A stretch of DNA of 36,908 nucleotides from an uncultured Lachnospiraceae bacterium. GTDB lineage: Bacteria; Bacillota; Clostridia; Lachnospirales; Lachnospiraceae. Every line of letters starts with the position of its first letter. The stretch's first letter is position 1. The notes beneath the pieces were generated by a model, which was not told the DNA's origin, did no database searches, and saw only the letters and a list, made by a program, of their open reading frames with translations. Positions 10,001-16,839 of this stretch are shown piece by piece. Made by a program: the position numbers and the translations under genes. The stretch spans positions 1 through 36,908 of the forward strand of contig CANRHU010000033.1 of the NCBI GenBank assembly GCA_947630485.1, given 5' to 3'.

Positions 10001-10636
10001 ATCCTGCCGGTTCTTCTCCAAACCGCGCAGCTGACGGCGGCAGTCCTCCACCACAAGTCCGACCGGTTTCTTTAACCCCAGCCCGATCATAAACTGCTCG
10101 ACCTGTCCATAACGGTTCCCGCGTCCCAGAAGACCGTCGTAAAGGCTGCGGACCTTCATATCCTGCATAAACGGTACATCGGCAAAATCACGGTACTCAA
10201 AAATCTGCGTCGCCGTCTCATAATTCTGCTTCGCCAGATTCGCAAAATCCTTCGGCTCCTTAAGTCTTTGCAGCGCGCGTCCGGAAACGCCTGACTGCAC
10301 CACGAAAGAATAAGGAATCTCTCTCTCACCGCTGTTGGTGACCAGATAGAAATTCCCCTCGACCCTGTCGCCGTATTCCAGATATTCACTGTCGATCTCA
10401 TAGGTGACATGATTTCTGATTCCCCCGAAGGAGCCATTCAGCACACGAACTCTCGGATTGGTAGAATAGGCAAGGCCCTTCATGTGAAGTCCGTTCTGGC
10501 TGGTAATATAAAGTTCTTTCTTTTCCAGTCCGCCCGCGGCGATCCCGACCTGAAGGAGGCTTTCCGGCTGAATGGAAATCTCCGGCGTCTCCATGTCGAT
10601 GATGCCTTTCGCGAGGCGGTTGATTCGTTCTCTCAT
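7058..10636 (-). CDS. giant repeat protein, unknown function (DUF5717-type)
   Basis: This 1192-residue protein starts at the ATG at 10636 (MRERINRLAKGIIDMETPEI). GGGTGAAAA lies upstream of it, whereas the in-frame ATG at 10651 has no ribosome binding site. Residues of about 15-125 look like a beta-sandwich domain (LYITSQNGLHMKGLAYSTN, GDRVEGNFYLVTNSGEREI, IPYSFVVQSG). The rest is almost entirely helical, with repeated short helix pairs (for example LSLLEAEFSLLAKREADALE and LLEENGENESVNMKPLL), resembling a TPR/HEAT-like superhelix. There is no signal peptide, membrane span or catalytic motif. I associate it with the uncharacterised family DUF5717 from memory. It leads an operon with the Hsp70-like and TPR proteins (gap of 33 bases to the next gene), so a shared complex is likely. 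Confidence 0.75.
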   Translation of the reverse strand: MRERINRLAKGIIDMETPEISIQPESLLQVGIAAGGLEKKELYITSQNGLHMKGLAYSTNPRVRVLNGSFGGIRNHVTYEIDSEYLEYGDRVEGNFYLVTNSGEREIPYSFVVQSGVSGRALQRLKEPKDFANLAKQNYETATQIFEYRDFADVPFMQDMKVRSLYDGLLGRGNRYGQVEQFMIGLGLKKPVGLVVEDCRRQLRGLEKNRQDAIELHRSGWGYLAVNVRVDGDFIRVNRRNFADEDFKGGVFEFPYELNVGGLHAGRNLGSITFETLNESVRVEIEVHQGKERDSAEASSASAGRLLKRYLELRLDYESNVGDADDLIRQMGETVAQLKLVGGQSARLSLLEAEFSLLAKREADALEALNACREEIFSNRQERPDLYCLYQCVYLRLQPDIERWESLGRLSRKYMEDGRGEYPLFYVFTRCEEKFCFENPADVLVRMKVLYGRGCHSPFLYCHALAILNDAPQLMLGVGAFEAQVLYFGAKRGEVRDELAEKAAKLAAVSRHYQPLQCRMLKTIYEKSHQKVLLESICGQMIRGDCRRESDFVWYERALKEQISLTRLYEYYLYSLPKEYGHLLPDEVLRYFSYDHSLDQNSRAVLYANMIRYMDRESKLYKEYQKTMGAFAVEQVLKARIGQNLAVVYDAMIYPDMVDPPVAQILPSLLNSCRIACADKRMRNVVVCYEELTDQGVYPIRDGVAYVPVYFAGSRILFEDAYGNRYTNVDYEKTEVLHKPELEERCFEVYPEHAMLLLGACRRAGEKEKPEAEDIQVIDRAMTKLKLHPLYSRKLVGQIIRYYQQELLEENGENESVNMKPLLSVDKEIISRTQRTALCEALIGHGYIEEAYGMIRKYFCQVPAEKLRRLCSRMILNELFDQDDLLLTLAYSVFAEDRADSVILDYLCEHYNGSTDQMYRLLLAGVSDHVETYDLEERLLAQMLFTDETDRIDRVFSLYMERKKTSESIVKAYFTVKSTAYFLEGKPAGEEVFRYLEGLIHGAIEKEKLSTIYLLALTKYYADLEKLDEEQKKLCQTIVDVLLAEGMVFAHFKPLAAHVRIPQEIMDKAILQYIGKRDSRVDLQVRIRPQEERFYTDEMKRMYQGIFVKQKVLFEGEVMEYRIYEHRGEEQVLAVEGSLACDRKAAAGEDSRFQLLNQMSMFMNLKEEAGLKKAMEEYVKKTAAVEELYGLL

Positions 10637-10699
10637 GTGCTTTTCACCCATCTCGTGTCTTTACATACCGCATATATTTTTATCTTAACACATTTTCCC

Positions 10700-10728
10700 T
10701 TGATTTACTATCCCAAAATTGGTATGAT
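10700..10728 (+). promoter_or_regulatory. sigma-A promoter of the DUF4364-type gene
   Basis: TTGATT (10700-10705) and TATGAT (10723-10728) are 17 bases apart, about 45 bases before the ATG at 10774. An extended -10 (TGTTAAGAT) can be read on the minus strand in the same gap for the divergent giant-protein gene, but its -35 is poor. Confidence 0.75.
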
Positions 10729-10773
10729 ATTAGAGAAATATTCAAAATCCGCAACTTTTCGGGGGGCGCTGCT

Positions 10774-11298
10774 ATGCTGTCAGAACCAAAAACGTTATAT
10801 AAGCTGATGAATCTCTATATCCTAAAGCAGGTGAATTTTCCCCTGACCAACGCCCAGCTGACCGATTTCTTCCTCGAACATGAGTACACGACCTATTTTG
10901 TCCTCCAGCAGGTTCTCAATGAGCTGCTGGAAGCCGGCCTGATCCGAACCCACTCCAGCCACAACTCCACCCGCTACGAGATCACCCGCGAGGGGGAGGA
11001 GACGCTGGAATTCTTCGGAAAGAACATCTCGAAGGCCATCATCGACGACATAGACCAGTACTTAAAGGACAACCGCTTCCGCATCCACAACGAAACGGGG
11101 ATCCTGGCCGATTACTACAAATCGACCAGCCAGGATTTCGTCGTCCATCTTGAAATCAGGGAGGGGCGCAGCAGCCTTCTCGACTTGAGCCTCTCCGTTC
11201 CCGAGCGGGAGCAGGCCGAGGCCATGTGCGCCCGCTGGAAGACCCAAAGCTCCGAAATCTATTCCTATCTGATGAAAAATTTAATGAGTGGAGAGTAA
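10774..11298 (+). CDS. DUF4364-type winged-helix protein
   Basis: The 174-residue protein matches the DUF4364 family pattern. The N-terminal 75 residues (LYKLMNLYILKQVNFPLTNA, LTDFFLEHEYTTYFVLQQVL, LLEAGLIRTHSSHNSTRYEI) read as a winged helix-turn-helix of PadR/MarR type. The remainder (DDIDQYLKDNRFRIHNETGI, DFVVHLEIREGRSSLLDLSL) is a small alpha/beta part. It probably binds DNA and acts as a regulator, but its targets are unknown. It has its own promoter and is divergent from the 1192-residue repeat gene with a 137-base gap, making that operon a natural candidate target (inference). The ribosome binding site is a run of G at 10760-10765. Confidence 0.85.
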   Translation: MLSEPKTLYKLMNLYILKQVNFPLTNAQLTDFFLEHEYTTYFVLQQVLNELLEAGLIRTHSSHNSTRYEITREGEETLEFFGKNISKAIIDDIDQYLKDNRFRIHNETGILADYYKSTSQDFVVHLEIREGRSSLLDLSLSVPEREQAEAMCARWKTQSSEIYSYLMKNLMSGE

Positions 11299-11302
11299 GC
11301 AT

Positions 11303-11707
11303 ATGTTTCAGAAAAAGAAGAAAAATCCGATTCAGGCCGAGTTTCAGGCCATCCGCAGGAAATGGAAGCGCAAAGCGTTCCGCATGAAGGCCAAACTGTT
11401 TCTGACCGCCGTACTGCCCGTACTCATGGCCCTTATAGGGACCGCAGCCGCGCGGATTTTTCTGCGCATGAAGCTCAGAAAAGCCGCCTCCGGCTTAAAG
11501 CCCGCCGTCAGCGCCTCCTCGGCCGTGAAGGCGTGGCCGGAGCCGGAGTCCGAAACCTCCTCCGAAGACGCCTGCCAAAAGACCGCTAAGGCCGCGGCGG
11601 ACATCCCGGCCGAGCCGGTCAGCCTGGAACGCACGCGGCCGGAATTTGTCAAACCGGAGGCAGTCGAAACCGCGGCCGCCGCCGACCAGACGGACAGCCT
11701 GTCCTGA
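11303..11707 (+). CDS. small single-pass membrane protein, unknown
   Basis: The 134-residue product starts at the ATG at 11303, with GGAGAG 7 bases upstream, overlapping no other gene. Its basic N-terminus (MFQKKKKNPIQAEFQAIRRK) is followed by one hydrophobic span (LFLTAVLPVLMALIGTAAAR) and a long Ala/Glu/Pro-rich tail. By charge the N-terminus should stay inside and the tail outside. It lies 4 bases after the DUF4364-type gene and is almost certainly cotranscribed with it. No family is recognised; a low-complexity tail of this kind diverges quickly. The coding call rests on the ribosome binding site, the membrane pattern and the operon position. Confidence 0.6.
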   Translation: MFQKKKKNPIQAEFQAIRRKWKRKAFRMKAKLFLTAVLPVLMALIGTAAARIFLRMKLRKAASGLKPAVSASSAVKAWPEPESETSSEDACQKTAKAAADIPAEPVSLERTRPEFVKPEAVETAAAADQTDSLS

Positions 11708-11732
11708 TAGCAAAGCCGCGCGGCGCCGAAGC

Positions 11733-12860
11733 CTACTCTGACTTCCGGAACCGGTTGATTTCCTCCGCGAGCAGTTTCAGACTGCCGATCAGTCCGTCGA
11801 ACATCCCGTACTGGTAAAGGTTCGCCACGATAATTCCGATCGGCACCGCCAGAATCATTCCGGATATCCCCTGCACCTTGAAGCCCAGATAGAGAAGAAA
11901 GAGCGTCGCGAGCGGGGGTACTCCCAGGGAGTCGCCCACGATCTTGGGCTGGATGATCTGCCGCACCACCTGCGTCAGCAGGTACAAAAAGACCAGTCCC
12001 GCCGCAAAGGGCCACTCCCCCGAGAGCAGCTTGACGACTGCCCAAGGAAATAGGGCCGTCCCGGTGCCGAACAGCGGCAGAAAATCCAAAAGCGCGATCA
12101 GCACCGCCCAGACTACGCTGTAGTTGACGCCCAATATCAGAAATCCGATCGCCAGAATCACGGCGACCACAAACATAATCCGAAACTGCGCCAGGAAGTA
12201 TCCGCTGATCAGGCGCATCATCTCACTCTTGAGGAAGTGAAAATATTCCCACACGCCCTGCGGCACCACTCTGTGAAGCAGATCCAGAATCTGCTCCCGC
12301 TCAACGATAAAAAAGTACGCGGACAGAATCGTCACGACCGCGTAGACAAAAACGGCCGGGATACTGCGGGCCACATTGCCGGCCACCGTCACCGTAGGAA
12401 AAGCGATTCCCTGAAGAAGCTCTCCGACGGCGCTTCCCAGATTCTCGTTCAGTCTCGCAAACCAGTCCCGCACGCCCTGCGGCAGCACCAGCAGAAAACG
12501 CGACAGGCCGGACGCTGCGTCATGAAGCTCCTCCTGCAGCGCCTCCACCATCTGCGGCAGATCGCGGATCAGTCCGGCGATTTCCAGAAAGAGCCGGCTG
12601 AAAATCAGGTAGAGCGCGCCGATCACAACAATCAGCACCAGCACTACAATCAGCACCGAGCTGTGGCCCCGCCCGATCTTCAAATGCTTTTCCAGAAAAC
12701 GCACCAGCGGATTCGCGATCATCGCGATGATCCAGCCGATAACGAACGGCATGAAAAAGCGCAAAAGCCAGGGCCCCAGAAAGCAAACCAAAAGGATCCC
12801 CGCCAATGGGATGAAGATATTCAAAAGAATCCGAAGCACCCGCCTGCCGTCTGTATTCAT
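11733..12860 (-). CDS. AI-2E/PerM-family membrane transporter
   Basis: The 375-residue polytopic protein belongs to the AI-2E transporter (PerM/YtvI) family. About eight hydrophobic segments are visible, starting with ILLNIFIPLAGILLVCFLGP and WIIAMIANPLVRFLEKHL. The family hallmark region is present near the C-terminus (DFLPLFGTGTALFPWAVVKL; VRQIIQPKIVGDSLGVPPL), including the QPKI...G motif. Substrates differ across the family (Na+/H+ exchange, autoinducer-2, others), so transport function is unassigned. The ATG at 12860 has GGTGAG upstream. An in-frame ATG at 12881 would overlap the end of hisC, so I prefer 12860, but this is not certain. It is the last gene of an operon with hisC and an aminotransferase. 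Confidence 0.88.
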   Translation of the reverse strand: MNTDGRRVLRILLNIFIPLAGILLVCFLGPWLLRFFMPFVIGWIIAMIANPLVRFLEKHLKIGRGHSSVLIVVLVLIVVIGALYLIFSRLFLEIAGLIRDLPQMVEALQEELHDAASGLSRFLLVLPQGVRDWFARLNENLGSAVGELLQGIAFPTVTVAGNVARSIPAVFVYAVVTILSAYFFIVEREQILDLLHRVVPQGVWEYFHFLKSEMMRLISGYFLAQFRIMFVVAVILAIGFLILGVNYSVVWAVLIALLDFLPLFGTGTALFPWAVVKLLSGEWPFAAGLVFLYLLTQVVRQIIQPKIVGDSLGVPPLATLFLLYLGFKVQGISGMILAVPIGIIVANLYQYGMFDGLIGSLKLLAEEINRFRKSE

Positions 12861-12870
12861 GAAGCTTCGC

Positions 12871-13998
12871 TCACCTTCCATTCAGATATGTTTCCAAAAA
12901 ACGATACAGCTCCTCCATCTGCGCATCCGTCCCGACGGTCACCCGCAGATAGTCCGAAACCCTGGGGCCGGAAAAATAGCGCACATAAATCCGATGCGCC
13001 CGCAGCACCTCATAAAGCTCCGCGGCCGGAACCGTCCGATGCCGGATAAAAAGGAAATTCGCATAGGAATCCGTAAACGCAAAGCCCAGCTGCGAAAGCC
13101 TCTCCTTCGCCCTTTCCCTGGTCGATACAATCTTCCCAACCGTCTCCTGAAAATACGCCTCGTCCTTCACAGCCTCGACACCCAAAAGGATCGAGGGCAG
13201 ATTCATCGTGTAGGAGTTGTACGAATATTTCACGTCCAGCATGGCCTTGATCAGTTCCGGCGCGCCAAAGGCGCAGCCGATCCGTATCCCGGCCATGGAG
13301 CGCGACTTGGAGAACGTCTGCACCACCAGCAGGTTCTCATACCGCGCAAGCAGCGGCAGCGCGGATACGCCGCCGAAATCAATATAGGCCTCGTCCACAA
13401 TCACCACAACATCCGGATTGCGCCGCAGGATATCCTCCACCTCGGAAAGCCCCATCAGACACCCGGTTGGCGCGTTGGGATTCGGAAAAACCACGCCGCC
13501 GTTCGCACCGCCGTAGTCCTCCGGCCGGATACGGAAATCCGCGTCCAGAGGCCGCGTCTCATAGGGAATTTTGTACAGCCCCGCCCACACCGGATAGAAG
13601 GAATAGGTCACATCCGGGAACAAAATCGGTCTGTCCGAATTAAAAAAGGTCAGAAACGCCGTCCCCAACACATCATCGGAACCCACGCCGACGAAAACCT
13701 GCTCCGGCCTGAGCCCATAGCGGGCGGCCAGCGCATTCGTCAGCGCGCCCGCAGTCGGATCCGGATACCTGCGCAGCGCGCCCGCATCCATCTGTCTGAG
13801 GGCCTCCGCCACGCCGGGCGCGGGCGGATACGGATTCTCATTGGTGTTCAGCTTAATCAGCCGGTCCCCCGCAGGCTGTTCGCCGGGGACGTAAGGGACG
13901 ACGCGCCGGAAATACCGCGCCCAGGCCCGCGCCCCGCCCGGGGACGGTGCTGTCCCCGCCGCGGCTGCACGCGCATCCTGACTCCCGCTGCCGGTCAT
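12871..13998 (-). CDS. hisC: histidinol-phosphate aminotransferase
   Basis: HisC is a PLP enzyme that converts imidazole-acetol phosphate and glutamate to histidinol phosphate. The 375-residue protein shows the fold-type I aminotransferase pattern: KLNTNENPYPPAPGV near residue 50, GVGSDDVLG, PNPNAPTGC, VIVDEAYIDFGG, the Schiff-base lysine in TFSKSRSMAGIRIG, and YANFLFIR near the C-terminus. The first 25 residues (GSGSQDARAAAAGTAPSPGG) are a low-complexity extension, but the ATG has AAGGAG 8 bases upstream, so I keep it. It overlaps the preceding aminotransferase by 4 bases (ATGA at 13995-13998). No other his genes are here, so this copy may also serve aromatic amino acid transamination (inference). 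Confidence 0.9.
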   Translation of the reverse strand: MTGSGSQDARAAAAGTAPSPGGARAWARYFRRVVPYVPGEQPAGDRLIKLNTNENPYPPAPGVAEALRQMDAGALRRYPDPTAGALTNALAARYGLRPEQVFVGVGSDDVLGTAFLTFFNSDRPILFPDVTYSFYPVWAGLYKIPYETRPLDADFRIRPEDYGGANGGVVFPNPNAPTGCLMGLSEVEDILRRNPDVVVIVDEAYIDFGGVSALPLLARYENLLVVQTFSKSRSMAGIRIGCAFGAPELIKAMLDVKYSYNSYTMNLPSILLGVEAVKDEAYFQETVGKIVSTRERAKERLSQLGFAFTDSYANFLFIRHRTVPAAELYEVLRAHRIYVRYFSGPRVSDYLRVTVGTDAQMEELYRFLETYLNGR

Positions 13999-15182
13999 AG
14001 GCCGTACTCCTTCGCAACGGCCTCAAAGGCCGGAAGAGATCTCTCGATCTGCTCATAGGAGACGCAGTAGGAAACCCGCACATAGCCCGGGCAGGCGAAG
14101 GACGAGCCCGGCACTACCAATATATTATGCTTCTTGCAGACGGTGCAGAACGCTTTTTCGTCCGGCTCCGGCGACTTGACAAACAGGTAGAAGGCGCCCT
14201 GCGGCTTGATGCAGGTGAAACCATACGATATCAGGGCGGAATACAGCCGATTCCGGTTCCGGTCATAGGCGGCTACATTGGCCTTCGCGTGCAGGCAGCG
14301 CATGACAACCCTCTGCATCAGGGAAGGCGCGTTGACGCAGCCCAGCACGCGGTTTGCGATCGTCGCCGCCGCGAATACCTCCGCGCTGTCCGCAAGCTCG
14401 TCCGGAATCACCAGATAACCGATCCGCTCGCCGGGCAGGGAGAGGGATTTGCTGTAGGAATAGCAGACCACCGTGTTCGCGTAATATTTCGTCACATACG
14501 GGACATCCACGCCGTCATAGGCCAGCTCGCGGTAAGGTTCGTCGGAGATCAGCACGATATCCGTCCCGAGCTCCTGCTGCTTCGCTGTCAGAATTTCCGC
14601 CATCTGCCGAAGCACCGCGTCCGAGTAGACCACGCCTGTCGGATTGTTCGGCGTATTGATAATCACCGCCTTCGTCTTCTCCCCAATCCGGGAGGCAAAG
14701 GCCTCCAGATTCGGCTGGAACGTCTCGGTATCCGGCGGCACGATGACCAGCTCGCCGTCGTAATTGCGCACATAATTGCCGTACTCCAGGAAATAGGGGG
14801 CAAACGTGATCACCTGGTCGCCGGGATTCAGAATCGTCTTGAGAATCACGTTCATGCCGCTGGCCGCGCCCACGGTCATCAGGATGTTGCCCTGATGGAA
14901 CGCCGTTTGGAAGCGCTCGTTCAGGGACTGCGCAATCGCCTCCCGCACATCCTCATAGCCGGAATTGCTCATATATCCGTGGACAAACGTGGATTCCTCC
15001 TCATCGAGAATCGCGCGGATCGCCGCGTCCACCTCCGGCGGCGCGGGCACATTGGGATTGCCCAGGCTGAAATCGTAGACGTTCTCAGCCCCATAGATCT
15101 TCGCCAGGCGCTTGCCCTCCTCAAACATCTCGCGTATGGCAGAATTATTCTGCAAAAGCGGTTTCATTTTCTCTGAAATCAT
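13995..15182 (-). CDS. PLP-dependent aminotransferase (class I/II, aspartate aminotransferase-like)
   Basis: The 395-residue enzyme starts behind AAGGAGG with an 8-base spacing. Fold-type I features are LGNPNVPAPPEV, TVGAASGMN, APYFLEYGNYV, NTPNNPTGVVYSD, LISDEPYRELAYDG and the PLP lysine in CYSYSKSLSLPGERIGYL. The last motif resembles the AspB/AspC subgroup that acts on aspartate, tyrosine or alanine; the exact substrate cannot be fixed from sequence alone. It is first in an overlapping operon with hisC and the PerM-like protein, which suggests amino-acid metabolism. The gap of about 100 bases upstream, after the polymerase gene, contains short GC-rich inverted repeats but no convincing promoter. 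Confidence 0.88.
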   Translation of the reverse strand: MISEKMKPLLQNNSAIREMFEEGKRLAKIYGAENVYDFSLGNPNVPAPPEVDAAIRAILDEEESTFVHGYMSNSGYEDVREAIAQSLNERFQTAFHQGNILMTVGAASGMNVILKTILNPGDQVITFAPYFLEYGNYVRNYDGELVIVPPDTETFQPNLEAFASRIGEKTKAVIINTPNNPTGVVYSDAVLRQMAEILTAKQQELGTDIVLISDEPYRELAYDGVDVPYVTKYYANTVVCYSYSKSLSLPGERIGYLVIPDELADSAEVFAAATIANRVLGCVNAPSLMQRVVMRCLHAKANVAAYDRNRNRLYSALISYGFTCIKPQGAFYLFVKSPEPDEKAFCTVCKKHNILVVPGSSFACPGYVRVSYCVSYEQIERSLPAFEAVAKEYGL

Positions 15183-15280
15183 CGCATCTTCCTCCTTGTC
15201 ATTCTATCCTTTGCCGGGGCTTTTGCCGCGGCCGGTAAGCAAATCCGCAAAACATCCGTTTCCGCCTGTTTCGGCGGCCG

Positions 15281-16555
15281 CTACCCTCTGAAGTAGCAGT
15301 AGAGCGCAATCAGACCCGTCACCGCGAAATAATACCAGGTGGACGGATTGCTGAACCATGTGGTAAAAAAGGACAGCACCATATAGATCCCGAACTGGGC
15401 GTAGAACAGATACCCCACAGGATTCTTAAGCCGCGGCAGCCGGTTCTCCAGCCAGGCGGCCGCGCAGCCAAGGACACAGGAAAACGCCGCCACCCCGACA
15501 GCGCCGAAATCATAATACGCGTCGTAAAACAGCGTCAGGGTCGTCAGCTCCTCCTTGTCTATGTAGATCGGAAAGCTGTTCAAATACGGAAACAGAAACT
15601 TGAGTCCCGTCAGCGCCCACAGCGGGAACAGCATCTTGACTCCGTGGGTGTGGGCAGGAAGCGCCTTGACGAGGCAGTTAAAATTCTCATAATTATTGGC
15701 GATATAGATATACGGCTGCGAGATAAAAATCGGAAGCGCCTCATTTTTCATCTCAAAAATACCGTTCAGATACTCCACATCGTGGCTTCTGGCTATGGTC
15801 AGAACCACATAGAGCGGAAGCATCACCGCTGCCAGGCCAAGGACTGTCCGGAAATGCACTTTCCGCCCATAGGCGATGTAGGTGAACAGCGCCGCGACTA
15901 CCGAAAAAATCAGCTGGAAACGGGAGACGCAGAGAATCGGAATCAGCAGACAGATCAGCGTCAGCGCCACAGCCGCCGCATTCCTGCCCGTCCGCCTGGA
16001 TCCGCCCTGCAGAAAGAACAGCACCGCCAGAGACGGCGTCAGCACGCAGGAAACGGTCAGATAATGCACGCCTGTCACATGAAACGCCGAGTACGCGTGG
16101 GGCACCCCCCGCAGAAAGAGAGGCACAAAGCCCAGATAAACAGCTTCAAACAGAAACGCCGCCAGAGATACCGCCGTCACCGCCCAGATGCTGTAGTACA
16201 GCGGACGCACATAGCTTCTCTCCCTGCGCCGCAGAAGATACAGGTTTTTGTTTCCATTCATCCGTGAAAGCAGTTCAAACGCGCACCAGAAACAGGCGTA
16301 GGCCAGGAAAAAGCAAAGCCACGTCTCCGGCATCCAATCCGTCTGCAGACGGCTCAGCTGCAGACAGGCAATCCCCTGCCCGCCCACCCAGAAAGCGGAA
16401 AAAAGCCCTCTGAGATGCAGGAGATTCCCCGAGCGGCGGTAATCGCGGCAATAGAGATACACCGCTGCCAAAAGAAGCGGTATCCCGGACGCGACCGGGT
16501 ATCCGGATCGCGCCAAAAAATAACTTGCCGCATAGCAGATACAAAAAACAAACAT
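15281..16555 (-). CDS. Wzy-like oligosaccharide repeat-unit polymerase
   Basis: The 424-residue integral membrane protein has about ten hydrophobic spans and resembles O-antigen/capsule repeat-unit polymerases of the O-ag_pol_Wzy type. Marks include AFELLSRMNGNKN, an external loop around VPLFLRGVPHAYSAFHVTG, a mid-protein VSRFQLIFSVVAALFTYIAY, and the C-terminal LFYDAYYDFGAVGVAAFS and TTWFSNPSTWYYFA. Such proteins join lipid-linked sugar repeats on the outer face of the membrane. No flippase or glycosyltransferases adjoin it, so its polymer is unknown. Its ATG overlaps the HPr stop codon (TAATG, 16553-16557), a strong sign of translational coupling to the phosphocarrier gene. It is the last gene of the cdaA operon. 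Confidence 0.8.
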   Translation of the reverse strand: MFVFCICYAASYFLARSGYPVASGIPLLLAAVYLYCRDYRRSGNLLHLRGLFSAFWVGGQGIACLQLSRLQTDWMPETWLCFFLAYACFWCAFELLSRMNGNKNLYLLRRRERSYVRPLYYSIWAVTAVSLAAFLFEAVYLGFVPLFLRGVPHAYSAFHVTGVHYLTVSCVLTPSLAVLFFLQGGSRRTGRNAAAVALTLICLLIPILCVSRFQLIFSVVAALFTYIAYGRKVHFRTVLGLAAVMLPLYVVLTIARSHDVEYLNGIFEMKNEALPIFISQPYIYIANNYENFNCLVKALPAHTHGVKMLFPLWALTGLKFLFPYLNSFPIYIDKEELTTLTLFYDAYYDFGAVGVAAFSCVLGCAAAWLENRLPRLKNPVGYLFYAQFGIYMVLSFFTTWFSNPSTWYYFAVTGLIALYCYFRG

Positions 16556-16818
16556 TACTCTCCCAGTCCCTCGGTCACAATCTCAATCATGGCCTTCAGG
16601 GCTTCCTCCTCATCCTCTCCCTCGCAGACAAACTCGATCTCATCCCCGCATTTGACGCAGGCGCCCAAAACGCTGAGCACGCTCTTGGCGTTGGCCGTCG
16701 TGTCCCCGATGGAAAAATGTATCTTCGATTTGTAGAGAATCGCTTTATTACAAAGGGCTCCGGCCGGCCTCAAATGAAGGCCTGTCAGATTCCTGATGGC
16801 TACCCTCGCCTTTACCAT
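16555..16818 (-). CDS. HPr-family phosphocarrier protein
   Basis: This 87-residue protein starts at the ATG at 16818 with AGGAG just upstream. It has the HPr histidine in NLTGLHLRPAGALCNKA, the site phosphorylated by enzyme I, and a regulatory serine in NAKSVLSVLG, the site of HPr kinase. Both are retained, so it could act in PTS sugar transport and in catabolite repression. Its location in a c-di-AMP/envelope operon rather than beside ptsI suggests a paralogue with a regulatory role (inference). It sits 21 bases after cdaR and overlaps the polymerase start by one base. It could be ptsH itself if no other copy exists in the genome. Confidence 0.9.
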   Translation of the reverse strand: MVKARVAIRNLTGLHLRPAGALCNKAILYKSKIHFSIGDTTANAKSVLSVLGACVKCGDEIEFVCEGEDEEEALKAMIEIVTEGLGE

Positions 16819-16839
16819 ACTTCTCCTCACTGCTTTCCG

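Noticed and set aside
12727-14058. Long plus-strand open frame opposite hisC
   Set aside because: Composition is basic and Arg/His/Pro-rich, with no recognisable domain. It mirrors hisC and the PerM-like gene on the other strand, as expected for high-GC antisense frames.
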